Notes under the pieces: generated by a model
What the model saw: the letters and a program-made list of their open reading frames with translations, nothing else
Told to the model about the DNA's origin: nothing
The model's database searches: none
Position numbers and translations under genes: made by a program
Part shown: positions 6,901 through 14,319 of the stretch, piece after piece
Position numbering within the stretch: the stretch's first letter is position 1
Layout: every line of letters begins with the position of its first letter
NCBI RefSeq assembly: GCF_030161375.1
Contig: NZ_BSSQ01000005.1
Span: forward strand, 299,735-363,734
Length of the DNA: 64,000 nt
From: Paenibacillus glycanilyticus
Lineage (GTDB): Bacteria; Bacillota; Bacilli; Paenibacillales; Paenibacillaceae
Direction: 5' to 3'

Positions 6901-9709
6901 CCAATGCATCCGTGCCGATCGCACCGCCGCGAATATGATTGGCTCCGATCACGCCGTCCTTCAGATGATCCGATTGGATGGAATGCGGCTCGATATGATC
7001 CCCTTGGATCGCTAAAGGACGAATGAGGTCCGAGTAGATGGATCCTTCCGCCAGCTTGCTTGCCGTTACGCTTCCATCCGCAATCTTCGGCGACGTTACG
7101 CTCGAATCAAGCAGCTTCTCGGTCGTGACGGCATCCTTGGACAACTTGCTTGCCGTTACCGCTTGTTCCGTAAGATGATCCGTGCCTACAATGTCATACG
7201 ACAGATTGATTTCCGTAACGGACTGATAACCCATATGCTCCGCTTGGATAATCCCTGCCTGCAGATGCTCGGAATTAATAGCTGCCGGTCGGATCAGCTC
7301 CGAGTGAATGGAACCGCTAGCGATATGGGTGTCTTGCACGCTGCCACCCGCAAGCTTGGAGGACGTTACGCTCGATTCCGCGAGTTTATCGGATGTTACC
7401 GACTGGGAGGCTAACTTCTTGGTCGTTACCGACGCATCGGACAGATGTTGCGTCTTCACGCTGTTTCCGGACAGATGTTGTTCCTTGACGGCCTCGCTTG
7501 CAAGATGAATCGATTGGATCGCTTCGTTTTTCACGTGGATTTGATCAATCGATGATGGCTGTACATGGCCGCCATGAATGGATGAAAGCTGAACCGCATC
7601 GGAATTAACCGATTCTGGCGCCATATGCTGCTCGTTGATGCTACCGGCGTTAAGCTTCGACGAAGTAATGCTGCATTCGGCGAGTTTATCCGTCGTCACG
7701 GACTCCGGGGCAAGCTTCTGGGAGCCGATGCTGAAATCGGCCAAATGATGCGGATGCACGGAGCTTGGCGACAAATTAAACTCGGTGACTGCTCCATACG
7801 CAAGTTTGCCGCTTGTTATCGATAAATCCTGCACGGCGTCCGTACTGACGGATTGATTGGCAAAATGCTGCTTCTCGATCAGCTTCGGCTTCAAATGCTC
7901 GCCGGAAACCGCCTCTGGAGATATTGCTTCCCCGGTAATGGCTCCAGCCGAGAAATGATAGGAACGGAGCGCTTCCGGCGCAATTTTTTGGAACGTAACA
8001 ATTTCATTCTTTAGATGGGCGTTTTCAATGGAACTTGCGGCAAGCTTCGCGCTTTTAACCGCGCCATCGGCGATTTTTTTATCCGTAACGGATTGATCCG
8101 CCAGCTGCTGCGTATCTACCGCGGAATCACTTACATGTTCCGTGCTTATCGCTTGAGGGGCAATTTTCTCCCCTTTAATAGAACCGTCCTGCAGTTGCTC
8201 CCTGCCAACGGAACTTGCTTGCAGATGCTGACGGGATACGACCTGATGGGCAATATGGCGCTGTTCAATCTGTCCGATGGCAATATGGTCGGAAATAACG
8301 CTGCTTCTGCCGATATGCCTGGTTTGGACTGCTTCATTGGCGATTTTGTTCGAGATGATAATTTGATCGCCCAGATGTTTGCTTCCAATTTGTCCGTGTG
8401 CAAGATGCTCGCCTGTCACGGCTTCCTGTTGAAGATGAGTGGAACTAACGGCTCCAGGCGCGATTCGCTCAGCGTTTACGGATTGAGGTTGAAGGGCTTC
8501 GGTCCCTACTGCCCCTTCCGTGAGATGCTCTTGCGTGATAGCGCCTGGAGCTACGTGCTTCCCCTGGATCGCTCCAATCGAGACATGCCCGGCAAGCAGC
8601 AGCCCTTGCTTCAGATGAACGGATTCAATCGTATCCGATGCGAGTTTGCTGCCGGTTATCGCTCCGTCGCGAAGCTTGGAATGGGTGACGGACGCTTCCC
8701 CAAGCTTGGAATTCGTGATGGCTTCATTAGCGATTTTGTCCGCCCGCACGGCGCTATTCTGGATCTTATCCGTTGTAATCGCGTGGTTATCAATCAGTTC
8801 TTCCGTAATGATGAACGTTTGGAGATGCCTAGACGTAATGGAACCGTCCGCGATTTTGCTGGAATCGATTGTCCGGTCGGCCAGCTTCTCGGATGTAATG
8901 CTGCCATCCGCAAGCTTGCTGCCGCTAATGGAGGAATCTACGATTTTATCGCTTGTAATGGAGCTGTTGGCCAGATGATTCCCCGTAACTGCGGAAGCCG
9001 AAATCTTATTGCCGGTTACGGCTCCCGGGGCGAGATGAATGTTATTTACCGCATAGTCGGCAATCGTGGACGATTCAATGCTGCCCGGACGCATGTTCTC
9101 CGAATCAACCGAATACGGGGCAAGCTTGCTGCCGGTTACGGCACCGTCCACGATATCGTCTGTATAAATAAACGGAAACGGTTTGTACAGATCCTGTTTC
9201 TCCACCAGTTTATCAAGCTTTTGGTCATAGGTAGGTTGTTGGTTGAGTTGAACGGCAGGTGCAGATGCAGGCGCTGGTGTCGGGACTGGCTGCGGTTCCG
9301 TTTTTTGAATTTGGATGAGCGGGCTCGCTTGCGTTTGCTTTGGCTCCGTCACCGGAGCGGGTATCGGCTTAGCATCATACGAAACACTTTCCTCAATAAG
9401 CGGCTCCGTCTCGGTGCCGCTCACTTCAGCCGATGAGGAGGCATCGGCAATAAGGATCAATTCTTCCGTCAATGCAGGGATAATTAGCGTCTCCGCTTGT
9501 GGTGCTTCTTCTACAGGAGCAAAGGCGTTGATGTTAACCGTCCTGTTCTCTTCCGGCTTAGGTTGCGGGACAAGAGGGTTAAGATTTTGCACTGTATTTT
9601 TTTTGCGGTTTAATTCATCCAACCACTTTAATTCCGAGGCATTCGGATTGCTCACATAATAACTCGGTTTGCGCCCTTTGGCGTTTTTAGACGATTTTCC
9701 TTTTGTCAT
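3941..9709 (-). CDS. Giant decapeptide-repeat surface/spore protein (1,922 residues)
   Basis: Function unknown. Residues 1-60 are basic (KGKSSKNAKGRK) without a signal peptide; about 60-185 are Pro/Ala/Glu-rich and low complexity. From about 185 to 1810 the protein is a near-unbroken series of 10-residue repeats of the type (S/A)(V/I)T(S/G)xKLAD(E/G), about 163 copies. The last 110 residues form a separate domain with an aromatic/Cys segment (CDNPECYVSVFSK) and the ending NWIAIGR. Repeats with this spacing occur in phage tail fibres and other trimeric beta-structured fibres, so a fibrous, probably trimeric beta-helix with a C-terminal cap is likely (inference). Every repeat offers 2-4 Ser/Thr, and the gene is flanked by glycosyltransferases, so it may be a glycosylated exosporium or coat filament. 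Lack of a signal peptide fits assembly from the mother cell. Start ATG with AAGGAGAGG. Confidence 0.85.
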   Translation of the reverse strand: MTKGKSSKNAKGRKPSYYVSNPNASELKWLDELNRKKNTVQNLNPLVPQPKPEENRTVNINAFAPVEEAPQAETLIIPALTEELILIADASSSAEVSGTETEPLIEESVSYDAKPIPAPVTEPKQTQASPLIQIQKTEPQPVPTPAPASAPAVQLNQQPTYDQKLDKLVEKQDLYKPFPFIYTDDIVDGAVTGSKLAPYSVDSENMRPGSIESSTIADYAVNNIHLAPGAVTGNKISASAVTGNHLANSSITSDKIVDSSISGSKLADGSITSEKLADRTIDSSKIADGSITSRHLQTFIITEELIDNHAITTDKIQNSAVRADKIANEAITNSKLGEASVTHSKLRDGAITGSKLASDTIESVHLKQGLLLAGHVSIGAIQGKHVAPGAITQEHLTEGAVGTEALQPQSVNAERIAPGAVSSTHLQQEAVTGEHLAHGQIGSKHLGDQIIISNKIANEAVQTRHIGRSSVISDHIAIGQIEQRHIAHQVVSRQHLQASSVGREQLQDGSIKGEKIAPQAISTEHVSDSAVDTQQLADQSVTDKKIADGAVKSAKLAASSIENAHLKNEIVTFQKIAPEALRSYHFSAGAITGEAISPEAVSGEHLKPKLIEKQHFANQSVSTDAVQDLSITSGKLAYGAVTEFNLSPSSVHPHHLADFSIGSQKLAPESVTTDKLAECSITSSKLNAGSINEQHMAPESVNSDAVQLSSIHGGHVQPSSIDQIHVKNEAIQSIHLASEAVKEQHLSGNSVKTQHLSDASVTTKKLASQSVTSDKLAESSVTSSKLAGGSVQDTHIASGSIHSELIRPAAINSEHLQAGIIQAEHMGYQSVTEINLSYDIVGTDHLTEQAVTASKLSKDAVTTEKLLDSSVTSPKIADGSVTASKLAEGSIYSDLIRPLAIQGDHIEPHSIQSDHLKDGVIGANHIRGGAIGTDALANQSVSASKLATGAVQSGHIGNETVLSRHLANDSVLGIHIGEGSIRSVHLTDEAVTETKLAPLSVGEDHIQPGAIGAEALLDDIVDTNHLVDGAVQDSKLAPLSVHTRHIQPQSVQEKHLAPGIVDESKLQNGSVTSSKLAFDTVSGDHLRLETIASKHIKADSIQSYHIRKGTVSFDHLNGDVLNEFRPKSIASEQLAEGIIDSSKLAQGSVTTGKLADEGVTAEKLAEGSVTGVKLADASITNEKLADNSVTDRKLANESITGSKLAAGSITNEKLTDNSITAEKLADGSMTGVKLAEGSITGDKLTAESVTGSKLAGGSVTGDKLADESITARKLADASITTVKLVDESITASKLAAGSITTDKLTDESITTSKLADDIVTPEKLIDASVTGRKLADESITTEKLADDSVTSRKLVDESVTAEKLADECITAIKLSDQAVTSRKLADESVTSEKLADDSITSRKLIDESVTSEKLADESVLTAKLADEAVIGSKLAVDSITTEKLTDGSVTADKLARESVTRRKLADESVTTEKLADDSITSRKLVDESVTADKLADGSIITIKLADLVVTGSKLADESVSTGKIADYSITGRKLIDECVTADKLAADSVSTIKLSDLAVTSSKLADASITSDKLAAGSVTSDKLAAESLAGSKLLAESVTTEKLADDTITTRKLVDESVTSDKLADDSVTTLKLIDLAVTGSKLAADSVTTEKLADFSITNDKLADDSITGSKLTEGSVTNDKLASDSVTKEKLAGGSVTGDKLAEFSITSSKLAEGSVTNDKLAINSVTEEKLAAGSVTGDKLADGSIGSEKLADESILTDKLADESVTSEKLADESVISEKLAESSVCGWHIASESITVDKLAPELVSALFPEIVETIVEVQAEPEPAPNFIRSAGTGQVIQQFGLAPYSFFKKGKQLEIEVTFDEPYSDANYVITAICDNPECYVSVFSKTKESAILNIVRSRGSFEPEGYMNWIAIGR
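4275..9160 (-). repeat. 30-bp repeat tract coding for the decapeptides
   Basis: About 163 in-frame 30-bp units. Units from roughly 4300 to 6300 (C-terminal third) are highly alike, dominated by KLADE/KLADG and SVT/SIT steps. Units from 6300 to 9160 are more diverged and often carry His (EHL, RHI, KHV) instead of KLA. The units keep the frame throughout and no stop interrupts them. Confidence 0.9.
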
Positions 9710-9791
9710 TGACCTCTCCTTCTTTCTTCCTCCTCAAAGTTATTTCACTATATGCTCCTACCCATGGGCGCGCTACTGCCGTTTAGGCAAC

Positions 9792-9825
9792 AAAAAAAGG
9801 ACGACAGCGCTTAACTGCCATCCTC
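9792..9825 (-). terminator. Terminator of the GT4 gene
   Basis: Stem 9799-9807 with 9815-9823 (one G-U type mismatch) followed leftwards by seven T residues; the hairpin includes the last codons and stop of the GT4 gene. It separates the GT4 transcript from the giant repeat gene, whose own start is 80 bases on. Confidence 0.8.
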
Positions 9826-11139
9826 CGGGGGGAGCACTTCTTGATGTTTTTGTTGTTCCGGGTTACAAAAACCCATGTCGTAGCTGATGGACTCCTCTAA
9901 CGCGGCGCCTTTGCCGGGTTCAGACTCAAGCTCTTCTTCCGGACTATCGTACAGATCCAACTCCGGATCGTCATGGAATCTCATATCCACTTCATTTCTT
10001 TGAATCTTTAGCCATCGCTTCGCCGTATGTTCCCATGTAAACAGCTTCTCTACCCGCTGCCTGCTTTTTAGCCCCATCTGACGGCGCAGCGCTGCATTTT
10101 GAAGCAGCAGCAGCAGTTTTTCGGTCAGCTCGTTTTTAATTTCTTTTTGATTAATGAGATAACCGGTCTCCCCGTCTTGTATAATTTCTTGCATCCCGCC
10201 GGCACGGGTCGCGATCACGGGCAGCCCGGTTGCCATGGCTTCGACATTGACTAGGCCAAATGCTTCCCGCTTCCCCGAAGGCATGACCGCAACGTCCGCC
10301 GCCATGAACCAGCCGGGTACCTCCGAATAAGGAACGTAAGGCACAAATCGGATATGTCTCTTATATTGCTCGCCCATCTTCATAAGCTTGCGTGAATAAG
10401 CGGTCGTGCGATGAGAGCCGTAGAAAGGGCTGCCGACGATGACCACAAGCAGATCCGGATGAATTTTAATCAGCCTTGGCACGATCGCAAGCAAATGATG
10501 TACGCCTTTGAGCGGGATTAGCCGGCCCAGAAAAACGATTACTTTGCGGTGCGCAAGCCCTTTCCGCTCCCTGTGGTAACGGCGAGCAGCTTCGCCTTCC
10601 GCCGTATAGCGGGATTGGAATCTCCGCGTCTCCACGCCGGGATACACGACGCGGATCTTAAGTTTTGCTTCCGGCACTTTAGCAAGCACGAGACTTCGCA
10701 AAAATTCGCTGTTTACAATAATCCGGTCGGCAAGCGCAAAACTTCTGCGAAGCACGGTACCCGATATATGCCTCGGACTGATATACGTCGAAGAATGCAG
10801 ATTAAGCCATATTTTCGCTTTCGGATTGGAACGTTTCAGCTTGATCACGTATGTCGGACGGTTCTCGACTTGTATGATTTGCGGACTGAATTTCTGCAAT
10901 GCGTGTCCTACGTTCGCCACATAGGCGGATCTATTGGCAGCATGGAACCTCTCGCATAGACAATCGTTAACCAAGCTTCTGCGCGGTAAATGCCGCCCGA
11001 TTTTCCCGTAAATACGAGGCTCTACATGAGGACGCAAGAGCGGAACGAATTTTTCGACGACCCGTTCAACAGAGCTGCTGTTCCCCGAAGGAATCGGATA
11101 GGCTCCTGGCGTAACGAATGCCACTTTTAAAGGCGACAT
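9811..11139 (-). CDS. Family 4 glycosyltransferase, CotSA-like
   Basis: A 442-residue GT-B enzyme. N-terminal Rossmann half begins KVAFVTPGAYPIPSGNSSSV; the C-terminal half has VFLGRLIPLKGVHHLL, a REAFGLVNVEAMATGLPV segment (the EX7E nucleotide-sugar site) and GGMQEIIQDGETGYL. The overall pattern, including QVENRPTYV and the SPFYGSH region, resembles B. subtilis CotSA, a spore-coat-associated glycosyltransferase. A 50-residue acidic tail (ELDLYDSPEEELESE) is extra to the catalytic fold. It is the first gene of the leftward island and has its own terminator. I infer it glycosylates a spore surface component, possibly the giant repeat protein. Confidence 0.85.
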   Translation of the reverse strand: MSPLKVAFVTPGAYPIPSGNSSSVERVVEKFVPLLRPHVEPRIYGKIGRHLPRRSLVNDCLCERFHAANRSAYVANVGHALQKFSPQIIQVENRPTYVIKLKRSNPKAKIWLNLHSSTYISPRHISGTVLRRSFALADRIIVNSEFLRSLVLAKVPEAKLKIRVVYPGVETRRFQSRYTAEGEAARRYHRERKGLAHRKVIVFLGRLIPLKGVHHLLAIVPRLIKIHPDLLVVIVGSPFYGSHRTTAYSRKLMKMGEQYKRHIRFVPYVPYSEVPGWFMAADVAVMPSGKREAFGLVNVEAMATGLPVIATRAGGMQEIIQDGETGYLINQKEIKNELTEKLLLLLQNAALRRQMGLKSRQRVEKLFTWEHTAKRWLKIQRNEVDMRFHDDPELDLYDSPEEELESEPGKGAALEESISYDMGFCNPEQQKHQEVLPPEDGS

Positions 11140-11347
11140 GTCGAAGGAAGGCCTCCCTCGTAATCAATTTGCAGTTAGCATACGCGAGCTTTCGCGATAT
11201 TGCCACAAGGCTAAAGCGGATACCTGCGCTATTGATTTGTAGTGCCGGTTGTGTCACACTGTTCGGAGAACATCGCAAGTTCATCAAACGGCAAATGAAT
11301 GAGCAATAGTTAAGCAAGATGCAAGGAAAGGACGTGTTGGTGCGGGC

Positions 11348-12136
11348 ATGATGGGATGGTTGTTTCAAGCCATGACGGAACTAAGTTCGCGCAAATGGAT
11401 TTCCAGAATAACCGGCCGTTTCGCGCAGTCGAAAGCGAGCCGCAGCTGGATTCCGAGATTCGCAAAGATGTATAACATTCAAGTTGAAGAAGCGGAGAAG
11501 CCGCTGAAGGAATACAGCACTTTAAATGAATTTTTCACTAGACGACTGAAACCCGGCTCCCGGATTATTCATGAAGAGACAACAGCACTTATTAGTCCGG
11601 TAGATGCGCTCATCACAGGCGCGGGATCCATACAAGCCGGAACGATTGTCAATGTAAAAGGGCAAGATTACACGATCGAAGAATTGCTTAACCGTTCTCC
11701 GCGGACGGATCATTACCGGGACGGCTATTACATCGTATTGTATTTAAGCCCAACCGATTACCACCGCATCCATACGCCGGTAAATGGACGGATTGTAGAG
11801 CGGGAACATGTTCCGGGCAAAGTATATCCCGTTAATGATTTTGGCCTTCGCCGGATGCGCCGGGTTCTTAGCCGGAACGAAAGACTTATTACATACATCA
11901 AACATGCCGGAGGAGAAACGGCGGTCGTCAAGGTTGGCGCGATGAATGTCAGCAGCATTCGTTACGTGGAGCCGCTGCGCGATCAAGCTGTAAAAGGCGA
12001 CGAGCTCGCTTACTTCGAATTTGGTTCAACGGTCGTTCTTCTCATGGAAGACGATACCTTTATCCCAAGGGAGGATCTTGCTCCGGGGTTGAAGGTTCGT
12101 ATGGGTGAGAGGTTGGGTAAGTTGATTGATGGGTGA
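11348..12136 (+). CDS. psd: Phosphatidylserine decarboxylase
   Basis: Converts phosphatidylserine to phosphatidylethanolamine at the membrane. 262 residues, normal for the bacterial short form. The family core is present: YHRIHTPVNGRI, with the catalytic His; GAMNVSSI; and FGSTVVLL, where Ser of the GST motif becomes the pyruvoyl group after self-cleavage into beta and alpha chains. ATG 11348 is followed by a second ATG; an AAGGAAAGGA lies about 15-20 bases upstream, so either is possible. The gene is alone, divergent from the glycosyltransferase at 9811-11139. No pssA is next to it in this window. Confidence 0.95.
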   Translation: MMGWLFQAMTELSSRKWISRITGRFAQSKASRSWIPRFAKMYNIQVEEAEKPLKEYSTLNEFFTRRLKPGSRIIHEETTALISPVDALITGAGSIQAGTIVNVKGQDYTIEELLNRSPRTDHYRDGYYIVLYLSPTDYHRIHTPVNGRIVEREHVPGKVYPVNDFGLRRMRRVLSRNERLITYIKHAGGETAVVKVGAMNVSSIRYVEPLRDQAVKGDELAYFEFGSTVVLLMEDDTFIPREDLAPGLKVRMGERLGKLIDG

Positions 12137-12157
12137 GATGTAAAGCATGCTCATTGC

Positions 12158-12270
12158 GCATTGAATGTTCTTTCGATCGCCATTGCTCGGGGATTCCTTC
12201 GAACAATCCTTGCGGATTGGAATCCCCAGAGCAAAAGCGAACGTTACACTTCTACAGAATCATTCAATGC
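12158..12270. repeat. Dispersed palindromic element, copy A
   Basis: 113 bp. Outer arms 12158-12167 and 12261-12270 (GCATTGAATG and its complement), conserved strips CGATCGCCATTG and CAAAAGCGAACG, middle arms GGGGATTCC / GGAATCCCC and an apical hairpin CAATCC-TTGC-GGATTG. It lies directly downstream of psd. See copies B to E. Confidence 0.8.
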
Positions 12271-12406
12271 TCCAATCGCATTTTTACAAACCCCACAATC
12301 AACTTGGGGTTTATGGGGCCTTATAAAAGCCATTACTAAGTTAATGGCTGCATGTATCGCTCACTGTGAAGACGGCTCGCATAGGTAAATAAAAACGTTT
12401 TTTATG

Positions 12407-12447
12407 AAAATAGCACTGTAGGGATTACCCTTGCAGTGCTATTTTTG
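12407..12447 (+). terminator. Hairpin terminator between psd region and IS remnant
   Basis: Arms AAAATAGCACTG (12407-12418) and CAGTGCTATTTT (12434-12445), with T-runs on both strands, so it can work in both directions. A weaker hairpin (12288-12312, AAACCCCA / TGGGGTTT) lies before it. It may belong to the end of the IS relic. Confidence 0.65.
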
Positions 12448-12449
12448 CT

Positions 12450-13033
12450 TTGTCCACGTGTGGCTTGAGACAACGCTTATCTGTTGGACGTTGATGAATT
12501 GATCTTCCGTTCCAATCTGCACGTTATATCCCGGCTTCAGCTGACCATTGCGCATGTGGTCTTCCTACATGTGCAATCATTAACGGTTTGTCCTTCGGCT
12601 TTTCTTGAAGTTTGTTTTCTAGTCGCTGAACAGCTTGCGCTCGTGATAGCGGAAGCCTCTCCGAGCTTAGGAAGGTCCAAGTTATTCAGCGCCTGATCTT
12701 CCTGTTTCTCTGCCTCTTCAATGGCAGCGAACAAAGCCTGTACCTTCTCTTGCAGCTTCATCTTCTGTTTGACGACAGCTTTACCCCAGTTTCGCGATTT
12801 GACGAGAAGAGTAGATTCGCTGCGTGTAAGCGTAGATGATGACCTTCATGAGCATTTTGGGGTGATAGCCTGTCCCAGCCACCTCCGGGATAAGCTTAGA
12901 TAAAGAGGTACATATCTGAGCGATTGACCGCGTCGTTGATGACGCGTACGAGATGATTTTCGGGGATATCATCTTACAAGTCCATTAGCAAGGACAGTTG
13001 ATCCATAGTATATTCTTGTTCATAAAGAAGCCT
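12450..13033 (-). pseudogene. IS1182-family transposase remnant
   Basis: Leftward fragments match the IS1182-type DDE transposase pattern in order but in broken frames: YEQEYTMDQLSLLMDL, stop, DDIPENHLVRVINDAVNR, then YHPKMLMKVIIYAYTQRIYSSRQIAK, a stop, a Lys/Glu-rich piece, and finally the [15 protein letters not shown] segment typical of the C-terminal part. In-frame stops, frameshifts and a large internal deletion (most of the catalytic core is missing) show it is dead. The whole relic is under 600 bp against about 1.5 kb for a full element. Confidence 0.85.
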
Positions 13034-13092
13034 CTCTTTACTTAAATTGGTTGGGTGGTACCTTCATTTTAATAAGGGTCGGCTTCTTTATG
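13021..13092. repeat. 12-bp inverted repeat at the IS remnant end
   Basis: CATAAAGAAGCC at 13021-13032 is repeated inverted at 13081-13092. It flanks the presumed upstream end of the transposase relic and may be part of its leader or terminal repeat; no matching copy was seen at the other end. Confidence 0.5.
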
Positions 13093-13128
13093 TTTAAGCA
13101 TTTTATGAATAGGTTAAGGGCAGACGGA

Positions 13129-13240
13129 GTATTTAATGATTCTGGAGAAGCGAAGCGTTCGTTTTTGTGAAGGGATGCCCACCATACCTCGTTGATTCAA
13201 GAAATCCCTGAGCAATGGCGATCGGAAGAACATTAAATAC
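13129..13240. repeat. Dispersed palindromic element, copy B
   Basis: 112 bp. Outer arms GTATTTAATG (13129-13138) and CATTAAATAC (13231-13240); conserved strips CTGGAGAAGCGAAGCGTTCG and CAATGGCGATCGGAAGAA; middle arms AGGGAT / ATCCCT. The apical part is degenerate. Confidence 0.78.
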
Positions 13241-13262
13241 GCAGTTGCTGTTTTACCTAAAT

Positions 13263-13315
13263 AAAAAAGGAGTGCCCATCCGTCATTTTCATGACTTATG
13301 GGACACCCTTTTTTA
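13263..13315 (-). terminator. Terminator of the AraC-family gene
   Basis: Stem AGGAGTGCCCAT / ATGGGACACCCT with an inner TCAT-TTTC-ATGA hairpin, flanked by A- and T-runs of six. It lies just past the AraC-type gene. Confidence 0.8.
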
Positions 13316-13329
13316 TCGTGGTGACAAGA

Positions 13330-14118
13330 TTAACGGATTTCGGACGGGCTACGGCCCGTGTATTGCTTGAACTGCCTGCTGAAGAAAAAGATATCCCGGT
13401 AGCCTAACGCATCCGCGACTTCCGTTACGTTCATGCCCTCGTACATAAGCAAATGCTGGGCTCGTTCAATTCGCGTGCGAATCATATAAGATTGGACCGA
13501 CATCCCGATCATTTCTTTGAACTTGACGGAGAAATACCGCGGGGACAACTGAGCGCGCATCGCCAGATCTTCTACCCGATGGGCAACGCTTGGATGCTGC
13601 TTCACGTAATTGGCGACCTCGTGAATGGCTTCGGTCAGCTGGTTGCTTCCTTTTCGCTCAATCATCGGCTGATCATGGTCCTCCCGCAGAAGATGGATCA
13701 TGAGCTGCTTAAGCACAAGCAACGCCTCATCCTCCGCCGCATACGTCTCAACCAGAAACAACCGGACATAACGGGACAATAAATATTCGAAATCAACGGT
13801 ATCCTCAAGCTTCCGGTAACGCTCGGGAACAAACTTTACCGGCTCGCGCACGTCAAAATGGATATAGGTTAACACAAGCGGTTTTTGCGGATTATGGGTT
13901 GCGCTTGTATGGTCGCCGGGACGGAACAGAAAACAGCTTCCCTTTCCAACCGGATAGATGGTGCCGTTTACTTCCACTTCCCCTTCGCCGCTCCATACAT
14001 AAAATAAATCATAGTTTGCCATCGGCTTTTCCCGGCGCTGCCATTTCCAGTTCGGTTCGCAGACGATTTTGGCGATAGGCGGCAATTTGATGTAGGACTC
14101 CGGAGATAGGTGCAGCAT
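13330..14118 (-). CDS. AraC-family transcription regulator
   Basis: 262 residues. The N-terminal half is a cupin-like ligand/dimer domain (FYVWSGEGEVEVNG, GSCFLFRPGDHT). The C-terminal 100 residues hold two helix-turn-helix units: LAMRAQLSPRYFSVKFKEMI and VADALGYRDIFFFSRQFKQY, with the closing G.SPSE signature. Such proteins usually control sugar-use or stress genes. No substrate gene lies beside it: the divergent aminotransferase is 200 bases away, and the intervening region is the natural target. Ligand unknown. Confidence 0.92.
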   Translation of the reverse strand: MLHLSPESYIKLPPIAKIVCEPNWKWQRREKPMANYDLFYVWSGEGEVEVNGTIYPVGKGSCFLFRPGDHTSATHNPQKPLVLTYIHFDVREPVKFVPERYRKLEDTVDFEYLLSRYVRLFLVETYAAEDEALLVLKQLMIHLLREDHDQPMIERKGSNQLTEAIHEVANYVKQHPSVAHRVEDLAMRAQLSPRYFSVKFKEMIGMSVQSYMIRTRIERAQHLLMYEGMNVTEVADALGYRDIFFFSRQFKQYTGRSPSEIR

Positions 14119-14240
14119 GAATTTCCTCCTAAAAACTTATCAACAACGCTTGATGCCGACATCATACAACAGCCGTAAACTCCCGCGCAAGCAGGTATAT
14201 TCACCCGTTTGCACAAAAGACAAAAAATTTTGCATTTTGG

Positions 14241-14271
14241 TTGGCTTGATTTATTAAAAAAATGTTATAAT
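14241..14271 (+). promoter_or_regulatory. Promoter of the 14320 aminotransferase gene
   Basis: TATAAT at 14266-14271 preceded by TGT (extended -10). A TTGGCT at 14241 gives a 19-base spacer, so the -35 is weak. No other promoter-like match lies between the two divergent genes in this direction. Confidence 0.6.
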
Positions 14272-14319
14272 AGCACCCGATAAGCGTTAAATGACGAATT
14301 GATTTCCCGGAAGGATGGA

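Noticed and set aside
4200..9440. Long plus-strand open frames opposite the giant repeat gene
   Set aside because: They arise from the codon pattern of the 30-bp repeats; their composition (Ser/Leu/Val or Arg/Leu repeats) follows the opposite strand, starts lack ribosome sites, and the minus frame is far longer.
3941..9709. Phage tail fibre gene
   Set aside because: The repeat type is seen in fibres, but no head, tail, lysis, integrase or packaging genes flank it, and the neighbours are glycosyltransferases.
11118..11309. 63-residue plus-strand ORF between the GT4 gene and psd
   Set aside because: No ribosome site, it overlaps the start region of the GT4 gene, and the composition is not protein-like.
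12161..12388. Small plus-strand ORF after psd
   Set aside because: It lies within the palindromic element and has no ribosome site; its peptide reads through repeat arms.
12450..13033. Functional insertion sequence
   Set aside because: In-frame stops, frameshifts and loss of the catalytic core show it is a remnant; no matching terminal inverted repeats or target duplication were seen.
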